Positions 17,407-26,366 of a DNA stretch of 64,000 nt are shown piece after piece. Source of the stretch: JAFKFH01 sp017307375. GTDB lineage: Bacteria > Pseudomonadota > Alphaproteobacteria > Ferrovibrionales > Ferrovibrionaceae. Position numbers and translations under genes: made by a program. Numbering within the stretch: position 1 is the stretch's first letter; the number at the start of each line of letters is the position of its first letter. The notes beneath the pieces were generated by a model. It worked only from the letters and a program-made list of their open reading frames with translations. It was not told where the DNA came from and did no database searches. The DNA lies in NCBI GenBank assembly GCA_965229335.1, contig OZ245874.1:6572001-6636000 (forward strand), given 5' to 3'.

Positions 17407-18117
17407 ATGGGTTATTTCGAACTGATGGGCTTCGGCCCAAAGGGCTGGGGCCTGCTGCTGGCACAGGCCACGCTGATGACCATCGCGGTCTCGGTCACGG
17501 CCTTTGCCATCGGCGCCGTGCTGGGCGGCCTGCTGGCCTGGGCCCGCCTCGCCGGCGGGCGCGGCATCGGCATCGCGGCCGAGACCTACGTCACCGTGCT
17601 GCGCGGCATCCCCGACCTTCTGGTCATCTATCTGCTTTATTTCGGCGGCTCGTCGGTCCTGACCAGCGTGATGCGCTGGCTCGGCAATGACGGCTTCGTC
17701 GGCGTCAATGCCTTTGCCGCCGGCGCGATCGCCGTCGGCATCATCTCGGCCGCCTATCAATCGGAAGTCTATCGCGGCGCGTTCGGGGCGGTGGCCAAGG
17801 GCGAGATCGAGGCGGCGCGGGCGGTCGGCATGGGCCGCATGCTGATGTTCCGCCGCATCCTGGCCCCGCAGATCCTGCGCTTCGCCATTCCGGGCCTCGG
17901 CAATGTCTGGCAGCTGGCGCTGAAGGAATCGGCGCTGATCTCGGTCGTCGGCCTGACCGAGATCCTGCGCCAGGCCCAGGTCGGCGCCGGGTCGACCCGC
18001 CAGCCCTTCGTCTTCTTCATCACCGCCGCCTTGCTCTACCTGCTGTTGTCGACCGTATCGGGCTGGGGCTTCAACCGGGCCGAGGCGGCTGCGATGCGCG
18101 GCGTCAGGCGGGCCTGA
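17407..18117 (+). CDS. Amino-acid ABC transporter permease (HisQ/OccQ type)
   Basis: 236 residues, five membrane helices, with the His-family permease coupling loop EIEAARAVGMGRMLMFRRILAP and LRGIPDLLVIYLLYFGG. The C-terminal GLTEILRQAQVGAGSTRQPF is typical of HisQ/ArtQ/OccQ. Works with the next permease as a heterodimer; the genes overlap by one base (TGATG). Confidence 0.9.
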   Translation: MGYFELMGFGPKGWGLLLAQATLMTIAVSVTAFAIGAVLGGLLAWARLAGGRGIGIAAETYVTVLRGIPDLLVIYLLYFGGSSVLTSVMRWLGNDGFVGVNAFAAGAIAVGIISAAYQSEVYRGAFGAVAKGEIEAARAVGMGRMLMFRRILAPQILRFAIPGLGNVWQLALKESALISVVGLTEILRQAQVGAGSTRQPFVFFITAALLYLLLSTVSGWGFNRAEAAAMRGVRRA

Positions 18118-18827
18118 TGGATCTCGTCTTCCTCGCCGATACCTTCGTCACGCTGCTCGGTGGCGTGCCGCTGCTGCTGCAGCTCACCGCCATCTCGGTC
18201 TCGGTCGGCGCGGTGCTCGCCGTACTGCTGGCGTTGATGCGGCTGTCGGGCAACCCGCTGCTCGACTATCCGGCGCGCGGCTACGTCTTCGTCTTCCGCG
18301 GCACGCCGCTGCTGGTGCAGATTTTCCTGATCTATTACGGCCTGGGCCAGTTTCCGGAAATCCGCCAGTCGGTCGCCTGGCCGTTCCTGCGCCAGCCCTA
18401 CTGGTGCGCCATGCTGGCCCTGACCCTGAACACCACCGCCTACGCGACCGAGATCATCCGCGGCGGCATCCTGTCGGTGCCGTTCGGCCAGATCGAGGCC
18501 GCGCGTGCCTGCGGCATGTCGCGCCTGCTGATCTTCCGGCGCATCATCCTGCCGCAAGGGCTGCGCACCGCCCTGCCCGCCTATGGCAACGAGATCATCC
18601 TGATGACGCGCGCCACCGCGCTGGCCTCGGTGATCACGCTGATGGAAGTGACCGGCATCGCTTCCAAACTGGTGTCCGAGACCTTCCGCGCCATCGAAGT
18701 CTTCGCCTGCGCCGGCGCGATCTACCTGATCATCAACTTCCTGATTTCGCGGGCGATCGCCCTGGCCGAACGACGCCTGTCGCCACAACTGGCCGCGCCC
18801 CCTGCCGCCCCGGAGCCTGCCCGATGA
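18117..18827 (+). CDS. Amino-acid ABC transporter permease (HisM/OccM type)
   Basis: 236 residues with the same fold: FVFRGTPLLVQIFLIYYGLGQ, TLNTTAYATEIIRGGIL, EAARACGMSRLLIFRRIILPQ. The GQFPEIRQS insert and longer first half separate HisM/OccM from HisQ. Its stop overlaps the ATPase start (ATGA, 18824-18827). Confidence 0.9.
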   Translation: MDLVFLADTFVTLLGGVPLLLQLTAISVSVGAVLAVLLALMRLSGNPLLDYPARGYVFVFRGTPLLVQIFLIYYGLGQFPEIRQSVAWPFLRQPYWCAMLALTLNTTAYATEIIRGGILSVPFGQIEAARACGMSRLLIFRRIILPQGLRTALPAYGNEIILMTRATALASVITLMEVTGIASKLVSETFRAIEVFACAGAIYLIINFLISRAIALAERRLSPQLAAPPAAPEPAR

Positions 18828-19597
18828 CCACCCCCGCCATCAGCCTGAAGGGCATCCGCAAACGCTTCGGCGACCTCGAGGTGCTCAAGGGCATTTCGCT
18901 CGACGCGGCCGAAGGCGACGTCATCTCGATCCTCGGCGCCTCCGGTTCGGGCAAGTCGACGCTGCTGCGCTGCATCAATCTGCTGGAGGTGCCGGACGCC
19001 GGCGAGGTCGTGATCGGCGGCGAGCCCATCGCCTGGAAGCCGAAGCGGGACGGCGGGCGCGAGGCTGCCGACCGCGCGCAGGTCGAGCGGATGCGGGCCC
19101 GCCTGGGGATGGTCTTCCAGAACTTCAACCTGTGGTCGCACATGACCGTGCTGGAAAACGTCATCGAGGCACCGGTCCACGTGCAGAAGCGGCCGAAGGC
19201 CGAGGCCATCGCCGAAGCCGAGGCGCTGCTGGACAAGGTCGGCATTGCCGACAAGCGCAACCATTACCCGGCGCATCTGTCGGGCGGCCAGCAGCAGCGG
19301 GCGGCGATCGCGCGCGCGCTGGCCATGCACCCCCGGGTCATGCTGTTCGACGAACCGACCTCGGCCCTCGACCCCGAACTGGTCGGCGAGGTCCTGCGGG
19401 TGATGCGGGCGCTGGCCTACGAGGGGCGGACGATGCTGGTCGTGACCCACGAGATCGGCTTCGCCCGCGAGGTGTCGGACCGGGTGCTGTTCCTGCACCA
19501 GGGCGTGATCGAGGCCGACGGCCGGCCCGACGAGATTTTCACCGCGCCGAAATCGGACCGCCTGCGCCAGTTCCTGGCCCGGACGATGCCGGCCTGA
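18824..19597 (+). CDS. Amino-acid ABC transporter ATP-binding protein (HisP/OccP type)
   Basis: 257 residues with Walker A GASGSGKSTLLRCIN, Q-loop MVFQNFNLWSHMTVLEN, signature LSGGQQQRAAIARA and Walker B VMLFDEPTSALDPEL. The HisP-type linker between Walker A and Q-loop is long (EPIAWKPKRDGGREAADRAQ), as in histidine/octopine/lysine-arginine systems. Last gene of the four-gene operon; a loose inverted repeat (GCGGTCG/CGACCGC, 19598-19633) follows before the convergent ycgN. Confidence 0.91.
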   Translation: MTTPAISLKGIRKRFGDLEVLKGISLDAAEGDVISILGASGSGKSTLLRCINLLEVPDAGEVVIGGEPIAWKPKRDGGREAADRAQVERMRARLGMVFQNFNLWSHMTVLENVIEAPVHVQKRPKAEAIAEAEALLDKVGIADKRNHYPAHLSGGQQQRAAIARALAMHPRVMLFDEPTSALDPELVGEVLRVMRALAYEGRTMLVVTHEIGFAREVSDRVLFLHQGVIEADGRPDEIFTAPKSDRLRQFLARTMPA

Positions 19598-19644
19598 GCG
19601 GTCGTCATACGCCCGCAAGCATCGCGCGACCGCGCGGATCCGGA

Positions 19645-20082
19645 TCAGTCGAACCAGTCGACGACGTGATCCTCGAGCTCGCCGGCCAGATGTTCGGCGA
19701 CGGCCCGCCCCCGGACCGAGACCCCGGCCTGATGAACGGTCTCGGAGTCGCCCGAAACCAGCGGGTGCCACCAGGGCAGGTCCTTGCGTTCGGCGACAAG
19801 ACGGTAGCCGCAGGTCGACGGCATCCATTTCAGCGCATCGACCAGCGTCGGATCGAGCGAGATGCAGTCCGGCACCAGCGCCTGGCGCTTGGGATAGTTG
19901 CCGCAGCGGCATGTGCCGAGGTCGAGCAACCGGCAGGCCACGTTGGTGTAGTGCACCCGGCCGGTATCCATGTCCTCGAGCTTGTGCAGGCAGCATTTGC
20001 CGCAGCCGTCGCACAGGCTTTCCCATTCGTCGCGGGACAGTTGGTCGAGCGTCTTCGCACGCCAGAACGGCTGGTCGGTCAT
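19645..20082 (-). CDS. ycgN: YcgN-family (UPF0260) cysteine-cluster protein
   Basis: 145 residues, close to the family length. Conserved cysteines appear as CDGCGKCCLHKLED (about 24-37), CRLLDLGTCRCGNYPKR and PSTCGYRL, the presumed metal or Fe-S binding set of the family. The C-terminal WHPLVSGDSETVHQAG is also characteristic. Role unknown in all species that I know of. Likely cotranscribed with nothing upstream, since phaZ starts far behind. Confidence 0.88.
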   Translation of the reverse strand: MTDQPFWRAKTLDQLSRDEWESLCDGCGKCCLHKLEDMDTGRVHYTNVACRLLDLGTCRCGNYPKRQALVPDCISLDPTLVDALKWMPSTCGYRLVAERKDLPWWHPLVSGDSETVHQAGVSVRGRAVAEHLAGELEDHVVDWFD

Positions 20083-20122
20083 CGGCCGAGGCTAGTCCCG
20101 ATCGAGGCGGGCCGGCAAGCGG

Positions 20123-21355
20123 TCAGCCGCCATGGGCCCGGATGAAGGCGGCGACGCGCGGCTGGATTTCCGATCGCCAGCGGCGGCCGTTGAAGACGCC
20201 GTAGTGGCCGACTCCCGGCTGTTCGTAATGGCCGCGCATGTCGTCAGCCAGATTGACGCAGAGGTCGTGCGCCGCGCGGGTCTGCCCGATGCCGGAAATG
20301 TCGTCGAGTTCACCTTCGACCGTCATCAGCGCGGTGCGGGTGATGGCGCCGCAATCGATCAGTTCGCCCCGGCAGCGCATGACGCCGCGCGGCAGCTGAT
20401 GCTCCTGAAAGACCTGCCGGATGGTCTGCAGGTAGTATTCGGCGGGCAGGTCCATCACGGCGCGGTATTCGTCGTAGAAATCCTTGTGCGCCTCGACCGA
20501 ATCCCCGTCGCCCTTGATCATGTTGTGGAAGACGCGCAGATGCGCGCCGACATGCCGGTCCAGGTTCATCGACATGAAGCCGCTGAGCTGCAGGAAGCCG
20601 GGATAGACCCGGCGCATGTAGCCGGGATAATTCACCGGGACGCGGGTAATCACCGACTGCTCGAACCAGGCCAGCGACCGTTCGGTCGCGAGCTTGTTGG
20701 GCACGGTCGGGTTGCGGCGGGTGTCGATCGGCCCGCCCATCAGCGTCATCGTGCGTGGCGTGGCCGGGTCGTTCATCGCGTTCATCAGCGCGACGGCTGC
20801 CATCACCGGCACCGATGGCTGGCATACTGCCATCACGTGGGTGCCGGGTCCGAGGAAGCGCAGGAAGCCGATGACGTGGTCGATATAGTCGTCGAGGTCG
20901 AAGGCCCCTTCCGCCAGCCGGACCAGCCGGGCGTCGCGCCACTCGGTGATATAGACCTCATGATCCGGCAGCATCGCCTGCACGGTGCCGCGCAGCAGCG
21001 TGGCGAAATGGCCCGAGAGCGGCGCGACGATAAGGAGCTTCGGGTCCTTGCCCGCCGGCACGCCCTGACGCTCGAACTGCCGGAGTTGGGCGAAGGGGCG
21101 ACGATCGACGATATGTTCGACGACCGGAACCTCGCGGCCGGCGATCGTCGTGGTCTTCAGGCCGAAATCTGGCTTGCCTTGCGGCCGCGTCGAATGCTCG
21201 AACACGTCGAAAGCCGCGGCGACCGTGCGGCCGGCCGGGGTGTAGGACAACGGATTCAGCGGATTGCGGAAAAGCTGCATGCCGGCTTCGGCCGAAAGGC
21301 GGAAGGGAATCAGCGCCGCCTGCTGGAACTCGTGCATCTGGTACAAAAACGTCAT
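20123..21355 (-). CDS. phaZ: Intracellular poly(3-hydroxybutyrate) depolymerase
   Basis: 410 residues from ATG 21355 (MTFLYQMHEFQQAALIPFRL), the usual size and start of the PhaZ1-type enzyme. The catalytic cysteine lies in VMAVCQPSVPVMAA (C178), replacing the serine of ordinary lipase boxes; the acid and histidine are placed in EGELDDISG and GVGHYGVFNGRRW. It degrades native intracellular PHB granules to hydroxybutyrate monomers or oligomers. The enzyme suggests that the organism stores PHB; synthase genes are not in the window. Confidence 0.92.
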   Translation of the reverse strand: MTFLYQMHEFQQAALIPFRLSAEAGMQLFRNPLNPLSYTPAGRTVAAAFDVFEHSTRPQGKPDFGLKTTTIAGREVPVVEHIVDRRPFAQLRQFERQGVPAGKDPKLLIVAPLSGHFATLLRGTVQAMLPDHEVYITEWRDARLVRLAEGAFDLDDYIDHVIGFLRFLGPGTHVMAVCQPSVPVMAAVALMNAMNDPATPRTMTLMGGPIDTRRNPTVPNKLATERSLAWFEQSVITRVPVNYPGYMRRVYPGFLQLSGFMSMNLDRHVGAHLRVFHNMIKGDGDSVEAHKDFYDEYRAVMDLPAEYYLQTIRQVFQEHQLPRGVMRCRGELIDCGAITRTALMTVEGELDDISGIGQTRAAHDLCVNLADDMRGHYEQPGVGHYGVFNGRRWRSEIQPRVAAFIRAHGG

Positions 21356-21485
21356 GGTACGCGACACTCCTGACCTGATCTGCGCCGGGGAACGCCCTAC
21401 GCTCGGCGCCAGATCGTTCGCATACGGATAGCATCCGGCTCGTTTGCTTAACAAGCCGTATAGCTGTGCAAATTCGTGACGGAAA

Positions 21486-22109
21486 TTACAGCAGAGAGCG
21501 TATTTTTTCGGCGATCGACTGCGGCTCGACCTGCGGACGGAAATGGGCGCGATAACGACCGTCGCGGCCCATCAGGTAGACGAAACCCGAATGATCCATC
21601 AGGTAATCGCTGGATCCTGCCGTTTCCTTCGACCGGGCATAGTAGACACGGTATGCCTTTGCCGCCGCCTTGACCTGCTCTGCCGTACCGCCCAGGCCCA
21701 CCATGTCGTTGCCGAAATTGCCGACATAATCCTTCAGCACCTGGGTGGTGTCACGTTCGGGATCCACGGTGATGAAAACGAGCTGGACCTGTTTGCGTTC
21801 CGCGGGCGTCAGCAGATCGTAGGCGGCGGCCATGTTCGCCAGTTCGGTCGGGCACACATCCGGGCAGAAGGTGTAGCCGAAATAGACCAGCATCAGCTTG
21901 CCGGCGAAGTCCTTGTCGGTGACGGTCCTGCCGGTCTGGTCGACCAGCGTGAAGGGACCGCCCAGCTGCAACTGCTCGGCCCCCATGCCGGCCATCTGGC
22001 CGCCGCGGTTGAAATAGCGCCAGGCGGCGAAACCGCCGAGCGCGGCGGCCAGCACCAGCGCCAGCAACAGGCCGCGCTTCAGGCCCCGCTTCATCGGACT
22101 GTCGGCCAT
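21486..22109 (-). CDS. SCO1/SenC-family copper chaperone/thioredoxin-like protein
   Basis: 207 residues: N-terminal membrane anchor (about 10-32) and a periplasmic thioredoxin-like domain with the copper-binding pair YFGYTFCPDVCPTEL (C82, C86) and histidine H173 in MDHSG. It should deliver copper to the CuA centre of a haem-copper oxidase or keep its cysteines reduced. ATG 22109 is preceded by AGGAGGG. Last gene of the 23830-21486 cluster, 11 bases after the TauE/SafE gene. Confidence 0.9.
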   Translation of the reverse strand: MADSPMKRGLKRGLLLALVLAAALGGFAAWRYFNRGGQMAGMGAEQLQLGGPFTLVDQTGRTVTDKDFAGKLMLVYFGYTFCPDVCPTELANMAAAYDLLTPAERKQVQLVFITVDPERDTTQVLKDYVGNFGNDMVGLGGTAEQVKAAAKAYRVYYARSKETAGSSDYLMDHSGFVYLMGRDGRYRAHFRPQVEPQSIAEKIRSLL

Positions 22110-22120
22110 GACGAACCCTC

Positions 22121-22867
22121 CTAGAACCGCGCGGCGACGAGGTCGCCGGCAAACCACAACAGCACCAAGGCGTTGACCGTCATCAGCACGGCGCCGATGC
22201 GCCGCGCCGGCGCCCGCACCCTGGCGATGGCCAGATGGCCGAGCACGCCGACCGCCACCAGCCCCGGCACGGTACCCAGCGCGAAGGCCCCGGTCAGCAG
22301 GGCACCGGACAAGGCCCCGCCGCTGGCCGCGGCCGTGGCCAGCGCCGCATAGATCAGGCCGCAGGGCAGGAAGCCGAGCGCCAGGCCCAGGGCGAAACCA
22401 CGCCAGCCGAGCGGTCGGGCGAACAGCGGCCCGGCGACATCGGCAAGGCGGCGCCCGAAGCCGCCGAGGCCGGGCAGGCTGAGACCGAAGCCGCCCAGGG
22501 CATAGCCAAGGAAGGACAGCCCGGCAAGCGCCAACAGCCCGGCCGCGATCCAGGTAAACCAGTTTTGCCCCCCGACCAGCCCGCCGATGCCGCCGGCGAC
22601 GGCCCCGAGCCCGGCATAGGTGACAAGCCGGCCGAGGTGGTAGGGCAAGGCCGCCGCGCCGACCAGGCGGGTCCATTCCCCCATCCGGTCGGCCGGGGTC
22701 GCCCCCAGCCGGGCGGCCGCCTGGGCCAGGACGAACGGCCCGCACATGAAGGCGCAATGGGTCAGGCTGCCGACCAGGCCGGCGACGAACAGGCTGGCCG
22801 CCAGCGGCTGGCGCCCGGCCATCGCCGCGCCGCAGGCGGCAAGCAACGCGCCGAGCAGGTCAGACAA
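22121..22867 (-). CDS. TauE/SafE-family (UreH-like, DsbD_2-type) membrane protein
   Basis: 248 residues, about six membrane helices. Two cysteine motifs in membrane segments stand out, LVGSLTHCAFMCGPF and LGFLPCGLIYAAL, typical of the cytochrome-oxidase-linked subgroup rather than of sulfite exporters. A role in copper or thiol handling for oxidase assembly is inferred from these motifs and from the SCO gene that follows. Its start overlaps the upstream gene end by 8 bases. Confidence 0.85.
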   Translation of the reverse strand: MSDLLGALLAACGAAMAGRQPLAASLFVAGLVGSLTHCAFMCGPFVLAQAAARLGATPADRMGEWTRLVGAAALPYHLGRLVTYAGLGAVAGGIGGLVGGQNWFTWIAAGLLALAGLSFLGYALGGFGLSLPGLGGFGRRLADVAGPLFARPLGWRGFALGLALGFLPCGLIYAALATAAASGGALSGALLTGAFALGTVPGLVAVGVLGHLAIARVRAPARRIGAVLMTVNALVLLWFAGDLVAARF

Positions 22868-23156
22868 GGTGCCAGATGCCGATTGCCCCGGCGGCAGCCA
22901 TCGGCCAGCACACCACGGGACGGATCAATTGCCGCAGAAAGCGGTGGCCCGGTTCCCAGCCGAAGCCGTGGAACAGGCAGGAAACCCCGCCGACCAGCAG
23001 GAAGGCGAGCGCGATGCGCGTCGGCCAGTCGGCCCCGTCGCCCAGCACCTGCGGGTAGCTGCCGAGCAACGCGATGGCCACGGCGACCAGCAGCAGCGAG
23101 ACGACCGCCGGCAGGCTCGGCAGATGCTGGCGCTGCGGCGGCCGTTCGTCGGTCAC
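22860..23156 (-). CDS. YbgE-family small membrane protein (cyd-operon type)
   Basis: 98 residues from GTG 23156, whose first bases overlap the preceding stop (GTGA, 23153-23156). Three hydrophobic segments and the stretch SCLFHGFGWEPGHRFLRQL then RPVVCW align by eye with E. coli YbgE (AGVIHGVGFRPQKVLW then CPLLA). YbgE is encoded beside cytochrome bd genes in enterobacteria; its function is unclear. The start is set by the overlap because no ATG exists in frame at that end. Confidence 0.6.
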   Translation of the reverse strand: MTDERPPQRQHLPSLPAVVSLLLVAVAIALLGSYPQVLGDGADWPTRIALAFLLVGGVSCLFHGFGWEPGHRFLRQLIRPVVCWPMAAAGAIGIWHLV

Positions 23157-23830
23157 GGCGCCTCGGCCGCCTTCAGCGCCTGGCGCAGCGCGTCCGACCC
23201 CATGCCGTCGACATTGCCGGCGAGGATTTCGCGCGGCGTCACCGGCTTGGCGTAGTAGGTATCGTTCCAGCGGTCGCGCGGCTGCAGCACGGCGCCGTCG
23301 ATCGAGATGCCCGCCGCCAAGCCCTTGGCGCGGCTGAAGGTGACGATGTCGGCACCGACGTTCGACGTGGTCGAGGCCGCGAGGCCCTTGCCGATGGTGC
23401 CGAAGGCGACGGTTGCGTCGGCCCCGACCTTGAAGCGGTTCTTGAGCACCGCGTCCAGCCCCTTCTCGGTGCGGATGACCAGCATGATCTCGGAAATTTC
23501 GCCGCCCGCCTGCAGGCCGAACGAACCGCCGCCCATCAGGTAGAAGACCGGGGCCGACCACTGGCCGCCCTGGGGGTCGCGCGCCAGCAGGACGCCGCCG
23601 CCGCCCTCGCCGCCGATCAGGAAGCTTGCCTTGATGTATTCGGGGAAGATGATGACGCCGCGTGCCGTCGCCAGCATCTTGCGCAGGTCGGCCATGTCGG
23701 ACTGGGCGGCAAAGGCGTCGACCGAAACCTTGGCGCGGTCGATCAGCACCTGCTCCTCGCCGGCGCGCGCCGCCGGGGCGGCAGCGACCAGCAGCAAGGC
23801 CACGGCCAGTGCGATGAAACCACGAATCAT
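23153..23830 (-). CDS. SYLF/Ysc84-domain lipid-binding protein, exported
   Basis: 225 residues. Signal peptide MIRGFIALAVALLLVAA to ARAG, then a SYLF domain: GVIIFPEYIKASFLIGGEGG, GGVLLARD, GGSFGLQAGGEISEIMLVI and TSNVGADIVTFSRAKGLAAG. Eukaryotic and bacterial SYLF proteins bind phosphoinositides or other lipids; the bacterial role is not settled. First gene of the cluster leading through YbgE and TauE/SafE to SCO. Confidence 0.88.
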   Translation of the reverse strand: MIRGFIALAVALLLVAAAPAARAGEEQVLIDRAKVSVDAFAAQSDMADLRKMLATARGVIIFPEYIKASFLIGGEGGGGVLLARDPQGGQWSAPVFYLMGGGSFGLQAGGEISEIMLVIRTEKGLDAVLKNRFKVGADATVAFGTIGKGLAASTTSNVGADIVTFSRAKGLAAGISIDGAVLQPRDRWNDTYYAKPVTPREILAGNVDGMGSDALRQALKAAEAP

Positions 23831-23996
23831 GGGGCACCTCCTGTTTCCAGGCGTAATATAGGGGGCTCACCATGACGACAATGGGGCAAGGCCATTTACC
23901 ACCGCCCGCGGTCCGCGGGGCCGTGGCGAAATGACGCTGAGTGGGTTAGACCTGACGGCGTCGATTTTCCCCTCTCCGATCAGGTCACCTGCGCCC

Positions 23997-25058
23997 ATGA
24001 GCCGTTTCTGGAGCCCCGTCGTCCGCACCCTCACCCCCTACGTGCCGGGCGAACAGCCCAAGCTCGCCAACCTGATCAAGCTCAATACCAACGAGAACCC
24101 CTACGGCCCGTCGCCCCGCGTGCTCGAGGCGCTGCGCGCCGAAGCCGCCGAATCGCTGCGCCTCTATCCCGACCCCAGCGCCGACCGGCTGAAGAAGACG
24201 CTGGCGGGCTATCACGGCGTCAGCCCGGCGGAAGTGTTCGTCGGCAACGGCTCGGACGAAGTGCTGGCCCATGTCTTCCTGGGTCTGCTGAAGCAGGATG
24301 CCCCGCTGCTGTTTCCCGACATCAGCTACTCGTTCTATCCGGTCTATTGCGGGCTCTACGGCATCGAGTACCGCCAGATACCGTTGAACGCCGCGATGGA
24401 GATCGACGTCGACGGCTATGGCGGACCCTGCGGCGGCGTCATCTTTCCGAACCCCAACGCACCGACCGGGCATCTGCTGCCCCTCGATGCCATCGAACGG
24501 CTGCTGACCCGCCACGCCGACCGCGTCGTCGTCGTCGACGAAGCCTATGTCGCCTTCGGCGGCGAAAGCGCCATCCCGCTGGTCGCCCGCCATCCGAACC
24601 TGCTGGTGGTACAGACCCTGTCGAAATCCCGTTCCCTGGCCGGTCTGCGCGTCGGCTTCGCCATCGGCCAGGCCGAACTGATCGAGGCGCTGGAGCGGGT
24701 CAAGAACAGCTTCAATTCCTACCCCCTCGACCGCTTCGCCATGGCCGGCGCGGTCGCCGCCTTCGAGGACGAGGGCTATTTCCAGGAAACCCGCCAGGCG
24801 GTGATCCGCAGCCGCGAGAAGCTGGCGGCCGACCTGCAGGCGCTGGGCTTCCGGGTGCTGCCCTCGGCCGCCAACTTCGTCTTCGCGACGCACCCGAAGC
24901 AGGACGCGGGCAAGCTCGCCGCGGCCTTGCGCGACCGCGGCATCATCGTCCGCCATTTCCGCCAGCCCCGCATCGAACAGTATCTGCGCATCACCGTCGG
25001 CACCCCGGCCGAATGCGACGCGCTGATCGAGGCGCTGGGCGAGCTGGCGAAGGACTGA
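23997..25058 (+). CDS. hisC: Histidinol-phosphate aminotransferase (class I/II PLP)
   Basis: 353 residues from ATG 23997 (MSRFWSPVVRTLTPYVPGEQP); the frame opens earlier but HisC proteins start here. Signature text: IKLNTNENPYGPSP, GNGSDEVLAHVF, PNPNAPTG, VVDEAYVAFGG, the PLP lysine in TLSKSRSLAGLRVGFAIG and the phosphate-binding arginine in QYLRITVGT. It converts imidazole-acetol phosphate to histidinol phosphate; some HisC paralogues act on aromatic amino acids. Not in a his operon here, so a second copy elsewhere is possible. Confidence 0.87.
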   Translation: MSRFWSPVVRTLTPYVPGEQPKLANLIKLNTNENPYGPSPRVLEALRAEAAESLRLYPDPSADRLKKTLAGYHGVSPAEVFVGNGSDEVLAHVFLGLLKQDAPLLFPDISYSFYPVYCGLYGIEYRQIPLNAAMEIDVDGYGGPCGGVIFPNPNAPTGHLLPLDAIERLLTRHADRVVVVDEAYVAFGGESAIPLVARHPNLLVVQTLSKSRSLAGLRVGFAIGQAELIEALERVKNSFNSYPLDRFAMAGAVAAFEDEGYFQETRQAVIRSREKLAADLQALGFRVLPSAANFVFATHPKQDAGKLAAALRDRGIIVRHFRQPRIEQYLRITVGTPAECDALIEALGELAKD

Positions 25059-26366
25059 CTATTCGGCCGGCGACGCGACGGCCTCGCGTCGCGCAGCCTG
25101 CTCCTGCCTGCGGCCGAGCCAGTAGCTCAGGCCGAGCCACAATGCGGAGACCGGCACGGCGATCCAGGCAATGCCGGTCAAGGTGAAACCCACCGCCAGC
25201 AGACCGGCATAGGCCCAGCTGCCGACCTGATCGCCGCCGCGATAGACGACGGTGTCGATGAAATTCTTGGCCTTGTAGCGATCCTCGCGCGGGACCGAGG
25301 TGAACAAGACCTCCCGGGTCGGCCGGGCCAGGGCGAAATTCGAGACACGGCGGCCGACCTGGACCGCCACGAAGACCGCCACCGTCGGCATCGAGGCCAG
25401 CGCCGCGAACCCGGCGATGCTGACCAGCGGCAGGATGCACAGCGTGAGAGCGACGCCGAGCCAGCCCATCACCCGGCCGGTCAGGAACAGCTGGATCGCC
25501 AAGGTGAAGACGTTCACCCAGAAATCGATGTCGGCGAAGAAGGCGGTGCGCGCCGCGCGATCGGCAAAATTCGCCTCGGCGATCTGGGCCTGCTGGAAAT
25601 AGAGCACGGTCGAGGTGATCGAATAGAGCAGGATGAAGACCGCGATGCCGAACAGGTAGGGCGAGCGGAAGGTATGGGTGAGCCCCGCGAAGATGCCGCC
25701 GCCGACAGCGCGATGCGGATCGTCGCCCTGCACCGGCTGCCGGAACGCATCCGAAAGCCGCGACAGCCGGCGCGTCGCGAACACGGCCACTTCGAGCAGC
25801 AGGATCGAGGCGAGCAGCAGCCAGGTCTGGCCGACATGCTCGACGAAACCTGAGGTCAGGGCCGAGCCCGCCAGGCCGCCGAGCGTCGCCCCGGCGGCCA
25901 GGAAGCCGAACAGACGCTTGCCCTGGCCGCCGTCGAAGACGTCGACGATGAACGACCAGAACACGGAGACGACGAACAGGTTGAAGACCGAGACCCAGAT
26001 GAAGAAGGCGCGGCCGATCCAGACATGCTGTTCGGGCGTCGCCAGCGCGAGCAGCCCCATGAACACCAGCAGGTTGACCATGAAGAAGCGGTAGGAGACC
26101 GCAATGAACTGCTCGCGCGGCCAGCGGCGCACCGCGGCGGCAAACAGCGGATTGACCGCGAGCATCGCGACCAGCGTGCCGGTGAACAGCCAGGGCAGGT
26201 TGCGCACCCCGCCGGCGACGCCGAGTTCATCGCGGATCGGCCGCAATACGTAATAGGCCAGGAACAACGCGAAGACGTAGAGCCATGACCAGGCCAGCGC
26301 CCGGCCCTCGCCGGGCCGGATGTCGATCACGCGGCGGATGAGGGCGGCCGCGCCGTCAGAGCGCAT
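25059..26366 (-). CDS. ATP/ADP-translocase-like (NTP/NDP exchange-type) MFS membrane protein
   Basis: 435 residues and about 12 helices. The opening ALAWSWLYVFALFLAYYVLRPIRDELG and the loop GDQVGSWAYAGL with TREVLFTSVPREDRYKAKNF are characteristic of the NTP/NDP exchange-transporter-like family found in free-living proteobacteria; those relatives have no proven substrate. ATG 26366 overlaps the end of the aldo/keto reductase gene by 11 bases, so the two are one transcription unit behind the Pho box at 27304-27321. Confidence 0.75.
   Translation of the reverse strand: MRSDGAAALIRRVIDIRPGEGRALAWSWLYVFALFLAYYVLRPIRDELGVAGGVRNLPWLFTGTLVAMLAVNPLFAAAVRRWPREQFIAVSYRFFMVNLLVFMGLLALATPEQHVWIGRAFFIWVSVFNLFVVSVFWSFIVDVFDGGQGKRLFGFLAAGATLGGLAGSALTSGFVEHVGQTWLLLASILLLEVAVFATRRLSRLSDAFRQPVQGDDPHRAVGGGIFAGLTHTFRSPYLFGIAVFILLYSITSTVLYFQQAQIAEANFADRAARTAFFADIDFWVNVFTLAIQLFLTGRVMGWLGVALTLCILPLVSIAGFAALASMPTVAVFVAVQVGRRVSNFALARPTREVLFTSVPREDRYKAKNFIDTVVYRGGDQVGSWAYAGLLAVGFTLTGIAWIAVPVSALWLGLSYWLGRRQEQAARREAVASPAE

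Noticed and set aside
19598..19633. GCGGTCG/CGACCGC repeat as a bidirectional terminator between convergent genes
   Set aside because: The 22-base loop and absence of T-runs on either side make the assignment too weak to list.
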